Positions 8,252-18,115 of a stretch of DNA of 64,000 nucleotides are shown here, in pieces; position 1 is the stretch's first letter, and each line of letters opens with the position of its first letter. Made by a program: the position numbers and the translations under genes. The stretch comes from JANOSH01 sp031415695 (GTDB lineage: Bacteria; Actinomycetota; Acidimicrobiia; Acidimicrobiales; Ilumatobacteraceae), in NCBI GenBank assembly GCA_031415695.1, contig JANOSH010000066.1, forward strand, positions 62,001 to 126,000, given 5' to 3'. A model generated the notes under the pieces. The model made no database searches and was not told where the DNA came from. It saw only the letters and a list, made by a program, of their open reading frames with translations.

Positions 8252-11200
8252 CCGACGTGGCGCGATCGATATTCACGCCGGTGGCCGTCGCGGTCGATGA
8301 GGTTATCGACGCCGTGCAGTCGTCGCTCATCACAGTGTCACCGCTGCTGTCAGCCGGTGTTGCCGCGGCCAACCAGGCGCAACTCACCCAGATTCTGGCG
8401 GACCTCGCGGCCGATGCCGCCCAGACCCTGGCGGCTCGTAGTCACGAGGATTTTTGCAACGCCATGCGGGCATGGGGTGAGGACCTGGTCGCCCTGGCCG
8501 GGGTGATCCTTGCACCGGTGGCTGCGGTTGGGGCCACGGCGCTCGAACTGGTCGAAGCCTTGGTCATCGAGCTATTGCGAGCCAAGTTTCCCCGACTCGC
8601 GTCCATGCTCAGTCTCTTCGGCGCAATCGTCGATGATCCTGGCATTGGCTCGCGCTTCGACTGGGAAGCATTACGTCGGTTCATGGTGTCCACTCCCGAG
8701 CTTGTGGACGAATCCTTCTGGGATGACCTCTTCGGCACGGCCGACATGGAGACGTCGGGCCGGATGCCGGCGCTGCTCGCGGCACTGCTCATCGTCGCCC
8801 CGAAGACCATCACCGCGCTGCGTTCGGGCGATCTTCACATAGCGCCGCTGCTGGCCCCGCCCACATCGCCCAGTGCATCGCCGCAGTGGCGTGACCTTCG
8901 GGCAAACAGCACGGGGTGGGTGCCGATCACGTTCCCGTTGCGGACCGAAGACGGCCGCCTGACGCTGTCGAAATTCACCGATCTGAGGGGCGGCTTTGAT
9001 CCCGAGTTGGCGATCAGCGTGCTGATCCGCTCGCAACGCCGGCCGGTGGGTGGCCGTACGGCCACCGACTTCGAAATGTGGTTGCACCCGAGTGCGGATG
9101 CCCCGATCCACGAACTGCGCACATCGGGTGGTTCGTTCACCCGGCTCGAACCCGGCGTACGAATCGGCCTTGGTTACGACGGTGGTGCCGGCACCTGGAA
9201 CGCCGCAATAGAACCGCGAGCGGGATCTCCGGTCGCGGCGACGACCAACGAAGCAACGGTACGCATCGGCCGCGATACCAGTGTCGGCGCTCCCGACCTA
9301 CTGTTCGGACCGCCATACGACACCCGACTCGTGGTGCGTGATGTTGCCCTCGAGCTGCGAGTTCGCGAGCAGGGCGAGCCCAGCGTCGAAGTAGTCGGCA
9401 AGGTCGAAGGTTTCGGGGTGGTCCTGACCAACCGATGGTTCCGGTCGCTCGGCGAAAGCGAATCGAGTTTGCGGGAAGGCTTGCGGTTCGACGTCGACCT
9501 CGAAGCGCGCCTGACCGAAGGGGCGGGCTTCAGCCTGTCGGCCCAGGGCGCGCTCGAAACTCGCTGGCAGCTAGACAAGTCGTTCAACTTGAAGGTGCTC
9601 AAGCTCACGGTGCACTCGATCCTGTTCACCGTGCCGATCCGCGCCGATCAGGATCATTTCGACATTCGCGGCGAGGTTCGACCTCACTGGTCGGCGACGA
9701 TGGGTCCGGTCACGGTTGTCATGGACGGCGCCGGGGGGTGGGTCGGTTGGTGGGCCGACCAACCGGGAGGCTCAAAAGAATGCATCGGTTTGCTGCCGCC
9801 GACGGGCATTGGCGTACAGCTCGACCTGTCTGGTTTCGGCGGCGGCGGTTTCGTCGACTTCACCGGCGGCCCAACCGATCGGTATGCCGGAGTGCTGACC
9901 CTTCGTGTGGGGCCGCCAAAGGGCATGGCGGGGTGGTCGATTACCGCGTTTGCCCTGCACGAATCCACGCCATCATCGACCGGGGCCAAGGAATCGTCGT
10001 GGTTGTTCGTATTGGGCGCGTCGTTCCGCCCCGGCTATCACATTGCCTACGGCGTGTTCCTGATCGGCGTCGGCGGGCTGTACGGCAACGATCGGCGGGC
10101 CGACACGGATGCGTTGCGCGAGCGCCTGACGTCAGGCGCGGTGGGAAATATTTTGTTCGCCGAAGACCCGATACGCAACGCGCCTGTGCTGCTTGGCGAC
10201 CTTGCCGCCCTGTTCCCAGCGAAGAACGACACACATCTCTTCGGGCTCACCATGCAACTCGGGTGGATCCCGCTCATGAACGACTATCTCGTTCGTTTGG
10301 CCGTCGGCGTCATCATCGAGTTCGACAGCAACAAACGACCGACCAAAGTTATTCTGCTCGGCTCGCTACGACTCAGCAATCCCGCACTAGAGCGAGTTCT
10401 CGACGTGCAGGTGGATGTTGTCGGGGTGTTCGATTCCGTTCGGCGCACGTTCGAGGTTGATGCCACCATTCGTCGCGGCAAGGTGATGGGCCTGTTCAAG
10501 ATCACCGGCGATGGTGGTGTACGAGCCAGCTGGGGCGATCGTCCGTACCTGATGGCGACCCTCGGCGGTTTCCATCCCGACTTCCATCCCGAGCCAGCGG
10601 TCTTCCCCAAGCTGCAGCGACTACTCCTCACCGTTGACTCCGATCTGCTGCCCGACAAGGTCGAGTTGAGTGCGTCGGCGTACATGGCGGTCACGTCGAA
10701 CACCATCCAATTCGGCGCCGAGTTCACGGCGGCGATCAAGGCCGGCAACTGGAAGATCGAGGGCAATATCGGTGGCGATGTACTTATCCGGCTGCCGTTC
10801 TATTTCGACGTGACGCTCAAAGGCGGCGTGCACGTCAAGTACCGAGGACACAACCTCATGGGAGTGAAGTTCAAAGGCGGGCTGAGTGGCCCATCGCCGT
10901 TGGTGCTGCGGGGCGAAGTGTGCGTGTCGCTGTTGCTGTTCGATGCATGCTGGAGCGACAGTTTCGAACTCGGCAACCCCGGTGCCATTGTCGGTGCGGC
11001 CATCACCAGCCTGGTGTCGGTGCTCGCCGACGAGATGGCCCTTGCATCCAACTTGACGGTGATCGGCGGCGAGGACGGACTCGTACTCGTGACGCGCCTC
11101 GGCGAGTCGACCCGGGTCGTGTTGAGCCCGCTCGGTGTCCCGACCTGGAGCCAGAATCGCCTGCCGCTCGGGCTCGTGGTCGAGACGTACCAAGACGGCA

Positions 11201-11673
11201 CGCTCGACACCCCTCAGCGCCTCGGCGTCACGGCAACGGTGGCCACCACGGCTCATCTCGACTGGTTCAGCCCGGGTTCATTCGTCGAACTCACCGACGC
11301 CGAAGCGATGGCGCTTCCGGCTTTCGAGCGACACCAGGCCGGGGTCGTCGTGACGCTCGACGTCACCAGGTCCGCCGGAGTGCCCGTTGATGTCGGCTTT
11401 GATGAGATACGGCTGCCGGCCACCAGACGTGTCGGCGACGGGTTCGTCATACCCGCTCACGTACTCGACCGTGTGGTGGCTGTCGACGCGCCGCCATCGA
11501 TTCGCCCTCGTCCCCCTCGGTTCGAGATGCGCGACGATCTGTTCCGCGTCGAATCGGTGTCGGGGGCGGTCGTCGCCGCCGATGTCTCCGCTGTGGCTGC
11601 GCACCTCGCCCGGCGGCAGGCTGGGCGCTCGGTTCAGCACACAACCGACCGGCTCGTGGAGCTGACGGTCTGA
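8248..11673 (+). CDS. Large beta-rich protein of unknown function (1141 aa), possibly DUF6603-like
   Basis: A 1141-residue soluble protein. Residues 1-230 are mostly helical, with Ala-rich and hydrophobic stretches. The rest is a run of alternating short hydrophobic strands, with stretches such as LGGFHPDFHPEPAVFP (near 770), AYMAVTSNTIQFGAEF (near 810) and several amphipathic strand pairs, suggesting a long beta-sheet scaffold. From memory these resemble the DUF6603 family, which has no known function; this was not checked by search. No signal peptide. It starts within the stop of the PhoD-like gene (ATGA), and its own stop shares one base with the next start. Confidence 0.75.
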   Translation: MTDVARSIFTPVAVAVDEVIDAVQSSLITVSPLLSAGVAAANQAQLTQILADLAADAAQTLAARSHEDFCNAMRAWGEDLVALAGVILAPVAAVGATALELVEALVIELLRAKFPRLASMLSLFGAIVDDPGIGSRFDWEALRRFMVSTPELVDESFWDDLFGTADMETSGRMPALLAALLIVAPKTITALRSGDLHIAPLLAPPTSPSASPQWRDLRANSTGWVPITFPLRTEDGRLTLSKFTDLRGGFDPELAISVLIRSQRRPVGGRTATDFEMWLHPSADAPIHELRTSGGSFTRLEPGVRIGLGYDGGAGTWNAAIEPRAGSPVAATTNEATVRIGRDTSVGAPDLLFGPPYDTRLVVRDVALELRVREQGEPSVEVVGKVEGFGVVLTNRWFRSLGESESSLREGLRFDVDLEARLTEGAGFSLSAQGALETRWQLDKSFNLKVLKLTVHSILFTVPIRADQDHFDIRGEVRPHWSATMGPVTVVMDGAGGWVGWWADQPGGSKECIGLLPPTGIGVQLDLSGFGGGGFVDFTGGPTDRYAGVLTLRVGPPKGMAGWSITAFALHESTPSSTGAKESSWLFVLGASFRPGYHIAYGVFLIGVGGLYGNDRRADTDALRERLTSGAVGNILFAEDPIRNAPVLLGDLAALFPAKNDTHLFGLTMQLGWIPLMNDYLVRLAVGVIIEFDSNKRPTKVILLGSLRLSNPALERVLDVQVDVVGVFDSVRRTFEVDATIRRGKVMGLFKITGDGGVRASWGDRPYLMATLGGFHPDFHPEPAVFPKLQRLLLTVDSDLLPDKVELSASAYMAVTSNTIQFGAEFTAAIKAGNWKIEGNIGGDVLIRLPFYFDVTLKGGVHVKYRGHNLMGVKFKGGLSGPSPLVLRGEVCVSLLLFDACWSDSFELGNPGAIVGAAITSLVSVLADEMALASNLTVIGGEDGLVLVTRLGESTRVVLSPLGVPTWSQNRLPLGLVVETYQDGTLDTPQRLGVTATVATTAHLDWFSPGSFVELTDAEAMALPAFERHQAGVVVTLDVTRSAGVPVDVGFDEIRLPATRRVGDGFVIPAHVLDRVVAVDAPPSIRPRPPRFEMRDDLFRVESVSGAVVAADVSAVAAHLARRQAGRSVQHTTDRLVELTV

Positions 11674-14246
11674 TGACCACGTTGACGTTCTTCGGATGGT
11701 GGCGTCCGTCCGGCGCGGCTGCGGTCTCGTCGGGAAGCGTGACCGCCGGTCGGTTGTCGGCCGCCCTACAGCTCACCGCCGTCGATCTCGACAATACGAC
11801 CGACTCGGCGTCGCGCACGCTTACCTACGACCTTTTCGGACCCGGTGATGTCACCGGCCTAGCCGCCGGTGCGGTCACCCACACCTACCCATCAAACGGC
11901 GCCCGTCAGGTCGAGATCGACAAGGCCGTCTACGCCGAACTCGGAGCCGCCGACCTGGCGTGGCGTCATAGCTTGGCGTTGCCCCAGGGTAAGGCCATGC
12001 GCCCGTGGTTGGTACTGCTGGTCGGTACCACGGATGAGATCGAGTTAGCGGGGCGCACCGTACGGTTGCAACCAGCGGTACTCGATGCCCACCCGTTGGC
12101 CGACTCGGCACGGGGTGCCCATGTCGAGCAGGAGGCCGCGGGCCACCCGCTCGGTCGCCTGATCTCGTCGCGGGCCCTGAGCCCTGACCGTGATCACATT
12201 GCGGTGATCGTGCCCGCGTACACGGCCGACGGTGGGCAGGCCTGGGCTACCCCGGCCGCCGGACCAGTCGAATTGGCGCTCTATCACCACTGGAGTTTTC
12301 ACACCCGAACCGGCGGCGACTTCGCCACGTTGGCGGCGCGGTTGAAGCTGCGATTGGCTGGCCCCGACCTCGGGTCGTCCGACGTCGAATACGGCCCCAT
12401 ACCCGCAGCCGGAACATTCGGCGTGAGCGGAGCGCTGGTCTCCACGTCGGCGGCTCCATCGGTTGCCGTCTCCCAACCCGTCACCGACGATGTCGCTGTG
12501 TTGACCGCGCCGCTCGGCGACGCCGCCCATCCCGTTGTCGGCTTGCCCGATTACGCCGGGCCGTGGCCCGCTGCAGGGCCTGGCGCTCCGGGCTGGCGCG
12601 ACGAGTTGCACGCCGACTTCCGCGTGCGGGCCCTTGCCGGCTTGGGTACCCGGGCGGGGATTGTGAACCAGGAACTGCTGGCCCGCGAGGCGGCACGCTT
12701 GGCCGGAGCCTACGAGGAGGCGGCTGATCGCCTACGCCGGTTGAGCCTCGGCCTGCTTGCGTCGCGCTCGTTGTGGAAGCGTCGTGTTCCGGTCGACGAG
12801 TCGCGCCGGTTGGCCCTTCTCGGCCCGGCGCTGCGTGACGTGTTGTCGACCGGCGGCCCGGTAGCCGAGATGATGGAACACGGCGACCGTTCGCTCGAGC
12901 GAAGCCTTTTCTCCTCCGCCGCTACACGAGCGCTGCGCCGGCGTGGAGCCTCCGACGTGCTGCGGCAGGCAGCCGCCGCGCCGCCGAGGCGGATGCGAAG
13001 CACCCCCGACGCTGTCCACACCGACAAGTTTGCCCGGGATTTGCGTCGAACCTCCCTCGACGATGCCCTCCTGAGACGGGCACCCGATACCAAACGATTG
13101 CGGCCCGCGGCAACGCGGCTTGGTTCGGCGCTCGACCGTCGCCACCTTGATCCCGACACGGTGTCGTTCATTGACACCCGCTTACGCACGTTGGTCGATC
13201 GACTCGATGCCGGGCGTCCCGTTCCGATCTTGGCGCTCCTCGGTCTTGTGGACGCCGGCCCGCGGCCCTCACGAGAGCGGTTGCGGGTTCTGGCCGCAGC
13301 ACTCGACGCCGAGCCCGACTCCGACGATCTCGCAGCGCTCGGGACGCTGGTGGCGCAGCTTCCCGGTCAACCGGTCGCGACCGCGTTCGATCTCGACCGT
13401 GCCGGTAAGCAGGTTTCGGTCGCGTTCGATCCGACCGTAGCCCGCCCCCCGATGGTCGACCGAGTGCTCGGTGGAGTCATCGATATCAACGACTTGGTCG
13501 GACTTGACCCGGGCTCACCGGTCGAACTCGCTCCCGATCTCGATCTGGCAGCATGGCGGTTCCTGCGCGACAACGACCCCGAGTGGCTGCTGCCCGGTGC
13601 CGGCACCCTGCCCGACGACACCGTCGTCGCGCTCACCACGAACCCATCGTTCGTCGATGCTTTTCTTCTCGGATTGAACGCTCAGGTTGTCGCTGAATTG
13701 CGGTTCCGGAACCTTCCTCTGATTCCCGGGTGGACACCGGTTCGTACATTCTGGGACCGAGCCAATGCGTCCACGGGTGCGGTCGACGACGACATCGTCG
13801 ACATCGCCACGTGGCCGGCCAGTTCGGAGTTTGGGGCACCGAGCCATCAGACGCCGTCCGCGTCAAGTGCCGACCTCGTGGTGTTGTTCAACAGTGCGTT
13901 GTTCCGTGAATACCCTGGCACGCTGGTATACCTCGTGCCCGCTCGGCGCACGGCGGGCGGCGTGCTCGACTGGGCCACCGGCCCGAACTTTGACGCCCGC
14001 CAGTTCCCGGCGTTCCAGGGACGCATCTCGGCCGACCGCACGTTCTTCGGGTTCGATCTAGATCCGGCGCTTGGGGCCGAACGGTGGGTGGTGCTCGAAG
14101 AGACGCTCAATGGCCGGCGTTTCTTCAATGCCGCTACCCGACCGAGCGCTGCACGAAACGGGGCCGACGTTGCCCGTGAAACGGTGAGCGCCCCACGTCG
14201 CGTCATGATCCGCGGCGACATCTTGCTCGGTGGCGTGCGGCCATGA
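11673..14246 (+). CDS. Large protein of unknown function (857 aa) in the five-gene block
   Basis: An 857-residue protein with no membrane segment or signal peptide. The N-terminal 90 residues begin LTFFGWWRPSG and look strand-rich; MRPWLVLLVG lies near 110-119 and YHHWSFHTRTGGDFATLAARL near 205-225. Residues about 340-560 are Arg/Leu-rich and probably helical. The C-terminal part returns to strands. The RPWLVLLV and SFxTGxxGDFxxLxxRL patterns are ones I recall from uncharacterised proteins that accompany similar large neighbours, but no function is known to me. The start overlaps the preceding stop (TGATG), and the stop overlaps the next start by 4 nt. Confidence 0.75.
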   Translation: MTTLTFFGWWRPSGAAAVSSGSVTAGRLSAALQLTAVDLDNTTDSASRTLTYDLFGPGDVTGLAAGAVTHTYPSNGARQVEIDKAVYAELGAADLAWRHSLALPQGKAMRPWLVLLVGTTDEIELAGRTVRLQPAVLDAHPLADSARGAHVEQEAAGHPLGRLISSRALSPDRDHIAVIVPAYTADGGQAWATPAAGPVELALYHHWSFHTRTGGDFATLAARLKLRLAGPDLGSSDVEYGPIPAAGTFGVSGALVSTSAAPSVAVSQPVTDDVAVLTAPLGDAAHPVVGLPDYAGPWPAAGPGAPGWRDELHADFRVRALAGLGTRAGIVNQELLAREAARLAGAYEEAADRLRRLSLGLLASRSLWKRRVPVDESRRLALLGPALRDVLSTGGPVAEMMEHGDRSLERSLFSSAATRALRRRGASDVLRQAAAAPPRRMRSTPDAVHTDKFARDLRRTSLDDALLRRAPDTKRLRPAATRLGSALDRRHLDPDTVSFIDTRLRTLVDRLDAGRPVPILALLGLVDAGPRPSRERLRVLAAALDAEPDSDDLAALGTLVAQLPGQPVATAFDLDRAGKQVSVAFDPTVARPPMVDRVLGGVIDINDLVGLDPGSPVELAPDLDLAAWRFLRDNDPEWLLPGAGTLPDDTVVALTTNPSFVDAFLLGLNAQVVAELRFRNLPLIPGWTPVRTFWDRANASTGAVDDDIVDIATWPASSEFGAPSHQTPSASSADLVVLFNSALFREYPGTLVYLVPARRTAGGVLDWATGPNFDARQFPAFQGRISADRTFFGFDLDPALGAERWVVLEETLNGRRFFNAATRPSAARNGADVARETVSAPRRVMIRGDILLGGVRP

Positions 14247-17200
14247 CGGCACCAATGGTCGGGGTGCTCGTTCCTGTTCGGCTTGAGACCCGTTTTGTTC
14301 CACCAGCTGGGCGGCAGCGTCGCTGGCGGATTCGAGTGCGGGTGATACCCGACGCGGTATCGATCACCAATCACGATGACGTGGCATCGAGCGTCGAACT
14401 CGACGCGGTCGAAGCGATGTGGCGCGCCGCCGGTGGTGGCGATCTCGAGTCGCCCGAGGGACGCCGGGCGTGGCGTGCGTTGGCGGCGGCAATGGGTGCC
14501 GAGCGGGCGGCATGGCTGGCCCGAACCTTTGCACCGGTAACAACTGCGGGACAACCAATCACGATTGTGCGGCCAGCTCAGACGCGCAAGGAGATGCGCG
14601 CTCCGAAGGTGATGGGGCTGCCTCCGACAATGGAAATCTGGATGGCCCGAGCGGGTCAAGCAGCGGCGGTAGCGGCGACCCTCCTAGTGCAACCTGGCGC
14701 GATCGACCTCGATCTCGATGATCCGAACAGTACGAACCAGCCGTGGTGGACGTCGTTCCCCGAAGCCGTGCGCGTTGGTCTGGCTGCCGAGATCGATCTC
14801 GGTGTGGCGCGACCGATGGATATCGACGCGTTATATGTCGTGGGCATCGGGGGCGGCGACCCCGGCCCGTTGCTGGCCAACCATGCGAACAGCGGCCAGC
14901 TCGGCATCGTCGCCACCGGTTCGTCCACCAGCACGGTGAACGGCGAAGCAGCCCTGCCGCTTGGCGATGTCGAAACCTGGCGACGGTTAGTGCCTCTCAG
15001 CGCGACAGCCCAGCGGGGAACGGTCGCAGTGTCGACCGCGCTGGCTGGCGCACCAATCGTGCGTGGTGTCGTGGGCGGCGAGGCCAATCACCTTGCGCTC
15101 AACCGCGCTCTGGTCGGTGCGCTTTGGCCAGCACTCTGGGGTCATTCACTGGCCAACGTCTGGGGCTTTGGCAGTGCAACCGACGAATTGGGCGTTTGGG
15201 CGCAGGCCAATCTGGTGCCAGAGGGGCCACTGCCTTCACTGCGCATCGGCAACCTGCCGTATGGGCTGCTCCCCGCCACGTCGCTCCGCCGCTGGCAAGG
15301 CGCGTCGGGGGACCCCGCGATCGAGGCCCGACTGGTGCCGCTCGTACGTCAGTTGGTTGCCACGTGGGCGTTGCACGCCGAGCAGCAGGCAGCCGTGGGA
15401 CCGTCAGCGGGCCTGGGCGCGCTGGTCCGCACGGCGACGGCCACCCGGTATGCCTGGCGATGGATGATGCCCACTACCTTGGCCCAAGCGGTGTCATTTC
15501 GGTTCAATCAGCCAGTGCCCGCCGCCGAACTGGGCGCGTGGTGGGCGCGTGAGGCGGGCCGCACGCCACGCCTCGAACCAACCGCGACACCCACGCGGCA
15601 ACTCGTGTCGATCGGGTGGGGCCACGATGTCGGGTTGCCGCTGGTCGAGCCCGCCGACCTCCCCACTGGTACGAATGTCGGCGGTGGTCTGGCTCGGTTG
15701 GCCGGGGCAACGGTGACAGAGTTGCTCGGCGCCGGAGGGTCAGACGCGCCGCGTAGCGCAGCGCCGGGGTGGGGCACGAGCCTACTTACGGAACTGGCTC
15801 GCCATTCACTCCTGGCCAGCGCAGCAGCCGTGGCCCGCACGGCTGCAGGACAAGGACGCGCTGTGGTCGAACCAGTCAGCAGTGATCGGCGCAACGCCAC
15901 CGAGACTGAAACCTGGGCCTCCCGGCTGCGCCCCACCGATGTTGGGCGTCGTGTCGGCCCTACCGTGGCGGTGCGCGCCAACGTCATCGACGGTTTGCGA
16001 GCGTTGAGCGGCGAGTCGGTAGCCGACATCGACCGCGGGCTGCGCGCCGCGCTCGACACCGCCACCCAACGCATCGACCCGTGGGCTACCGCCATTGCCT
16101 GGCGGCGGCTGCAAGAACTTGCCGCGGCGCCGCGGTCACTTGGGGTATACGGCTGGGTCGATGCTCCGCAACCGAGGCAGTCAGATGGTGACCATCGTTA
16201 CGTCCTCGCGCCGTCGACCGAGCAAGCTGTGGTTGCGGCGTTGCTTCGTGATCGCGCCCTGCGCGATCCAGACGCCGACCGGTGGCACATGGACCTCACC
16301 TCGGATGCGATACGGGGGGCGTTACGGCTGGCCGACGAAACGCGGCTCGGCAGCCACCCGGCCGAGTCGTTGGGGCGTGCCGTCGAGGCCATCGTCAAGC
16401 GCCCGGCGGTCATCGATGCATTACGAATGGCGTTCCCGTCAGCATTGGCAACCGTGCGCGCCGACATGCGTAAGCGCCGGGTGTGCGACGGGGTTGCCGT
16501 GCTGGACGCGGTGGAGAGCCAGCCGACCGCGGTGAGCCAATTGGGGGTGTCGGCAGCCGACCTCGTGAAACTCGCCGATTTGGCGGCCGCGGTCGATGCG
16601 TTTGCCGACATGCATGTTGCCGAGGCGGCGCTTGGTGTGGTCAAAGGTCGCAGTGCAATGGTGGCGGCGGCCACCACTGCGGCCGCCGGGCAGGGTGTGG
16701 CGCCCAACTTTGACGTCGTGAGAACGCCGCGTTCGGGCCGAGTGGTCAATACTGTCGCCGTTGTCGTGCTACCCGATGTCGCGCCGCCAACCGGAGCGCA
16801 CCCGAGCCCCGCCGCCGTCGCCGATGCTGCGGTCGCTGCGTATCTCGATGATCGCGGGGGCGATCCGACCGGGGCCGCGTGGACCTGGGCCACGTTGGAT
16901 GCCACGGGTCAACCGCTCGGCACCGTCACCCTCGCCGATATTGGGTTGCGACCGTGCGACACCGTTGGCCTGGGCACGGGCAACCTGCGTCGGGTCGTTC
17001 GAGATGTCAGCGGTGTCGTCGCGCTCGGCTCGATCGACCCGCCAGGACATGCCACGGTGCGGGCGCTCGCAGCGGCGCTTGCCGGGATTCCGGCCGTCGC
17101 CAGTGACGTTGGGGTACCGACCGACCGGCTCGGGGCCGGACCCTCGACTGTGGACCCGGAGCTCGCCGGTCGATACGTGGCGGTTCGTATGGCCGCCAGT

Positions 17201-18115
17201 GCCGAGGCCGCCGACGCTCGCATGGCCACTGTTGCCACGGCGACTGATGCCATGCGCCGCGCCGCGCTCGGGCGGCTTGCCCGTTGGGGCATAACGCCTC
17301 TCGCGGCCGACGGGGTCGAAGGTGTCGGAGAAACGGGCGCTGGACTGGCCAATCGGCTTCGTCTCGCCATCGAGGTGCTCGAGCGCCGTGTCGCCAGCGC
17401 ACCGGCATCGTTGGACGATGCCACGGCCGCGGTGCTCGCATCGTCGATGGGCTTGCTCGTCGCGCCGGAGGGCCCGTGGCCCGTCTTCTCCCGCCTGGCG
17501 ATCTCGGCGTTCGATGGCGTGCGAGCCGAACCGCTTGCTCCCGGGATCACACCACGACTAGACCCCGACTGGATCGAAGCGGTTGCCCCGGTTCGCCCCG
17601 CGATTGCCCGCCTGGAAGCGATGCAACTCGGCGAACGCGTCGGCCCGGGTGGTCAACCGCTTCGCACCTGGTCGAATCGAGCCGGTGACCCATGGCAGAC
17701 GGCCGGTCCACCACTGTCGGATACCGCAGTGGTGCGGGCCTCGCGGCTGGTGGCCGTGTTCGGGCCGGCCGCCGTGCTGCCCGCTCGTCCGGCTGCGACG
17801 ACGTCCGGGACCGTGGCGGTGGTCGTCATCGACCGGTTCGCCGAGACCGTGCCCAACACCGAGCACATCAGCGCGGTTGCCTTCCCGCACGATGTGCCGA
17901 GGTCCCGGGCACCACAGGCTGTCATCTTGGCGGTGCCGCCGATTGTCGACGAGGAACTGACAGCGGCGATACTCATCGACATCGTGGCCGACGTCCGGAT
18001 GCTGGCTCGAACCCGTATGGCCGACGTTGCGGCTATGGGTGCGCCCACGGGAGCGTTGCACTTGGCCGCCATGCCCGCGGGCGGTCGAGTGGGCGTCGAG
18101 TTAGGCGGCCGATGA
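14243..18115 (+). CDS. Very large protein of unknown function (1290 aa) in the five-gene block
   Basis: A 1290-residue protein that is Ala/Val/Arg rich. It opens with VLVPVRLETRFVPP followed by RIRVRVIPDAVSITNHD, a pattern I associate with uncharacterised proteins encoded beside partners like these. Residues 60-450 alternate helices and strands. Residues 300-340 contain WGFGSATDELGVWAQANLVPEGP and GNLPYGLLPATSLRRW. The C-terminal 250 residues include a probable strand-rich domain. No catalytic motif, signal peptide or membrane segment was recognised. It starts inside the stop of the 857-aa gene, and its stop contains the start of the 517-aa gene. Confidence 0.75.
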   Translation: MTAPMVGVLVPVRLETRFVPPAGRQRRWRIRVRVIPDAVSITNHDDVASSVELDAVEAMWRAAGGGDLESPEGRRAWRALAAAMGAERAAWLARTFAPVTTAGQPITIVRPAQTRKEMRAPKVMGLPPTMEIWMARAGQAAAVAATLLVQPGAIDLDLDDPNSTNQPWWTSFPEAVRVGLAAEIDLGVARPMDIDALYVVGIGGGDPGPLLANHANSGQLGIVATGSSTSTVNGEAALPLGDVETWRRLVPLSATAQRGTVAVSTALAGAPIVRGVVGGEANHLALNRALVGALWPALWGHSLANVWGFGSATDELGVWAQANLVPEGPLPSLRIGNLPYGLLPATSLRRWQGASGDPAIEARLVPLVRQLVATWALHAEQQAAVGPSAGLGALVRTATATRYAWRWMMPTTLAQAVSFRFNQPVPAAELGAWWAREAGRTPRLEPTATPTRQLVSIGWGHDVGLPLVEPADLPTGTNVGGGLARLAGATVTELLGAGGSDAPRSAAPGWGTSLLTELARHSLLASAAAVARTAAGQGRAVVEPVSSDRRNATETETWASRLRPTDVGRRVGPTVAVRANVIDGLRALSGESVADIDRGLRAALDTATQRIDPWATAIAWRRLQELAAAPRSLGVYGWVDAPQPRQSDGDHRYVLAPSTEQAVVAALLRDRALRDPDADRWHMDLTSDAIRGALRLADETRLGSHPAESLGRAVEAIVKRPAVIDALRMAFPSALATVRADMRKRRVCDGVAVLDAVESQPTAVSQLGVSAADLVKLADLAAAVDAFADMHVAEAALGVVKGRSAMVAAATTAAAGQGVAPNFDVVRTPRSGRVVNTVAVVVLPDVAPPTGAHPSPAAVADAAVAAYLDDRGGDPTGAAWTWATLDATGQPLGTVTLADIGLRPCDTVGLGTGNLRRVVRDVSGVVALGSIDPPGHATVRALAAALAGIPAVASDVGVPTDRLGAGPSTVDPELAGRYVAVRMAASAEAADARMATVATATDAMRRAALGRLARWGITPLAADGVEGVGETGAGLANRLRLAIEVLERRVASAPASLDDATAAVLASSMGLLVAPEGPWPVFSRLAISAFDGVRAEPLAPGITPRLDPDWIEAVAPVRPAIARLEAMQLGERVGPGGQPLRTWSNRAGDPWQTAGPPLSDTAVVRASRLVAVFGPAAVLPARPAATTSGTVAVVVIDRFAETVPNTEHISAVAFPHDVPRSRAPQAVILAVPPIVDEELTAAILIDIVADVRMLARTRMADVAAMGAPTGALHLAAMPAGGRVGVELGGR

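Noticed and set aside
17692..18111. In-frame extension of the 517-aa gene to 17692
   Set aside because: It lies wholly inside the 1290-aa gene in another frame and has the Arg-rich composition of a shadow frame.
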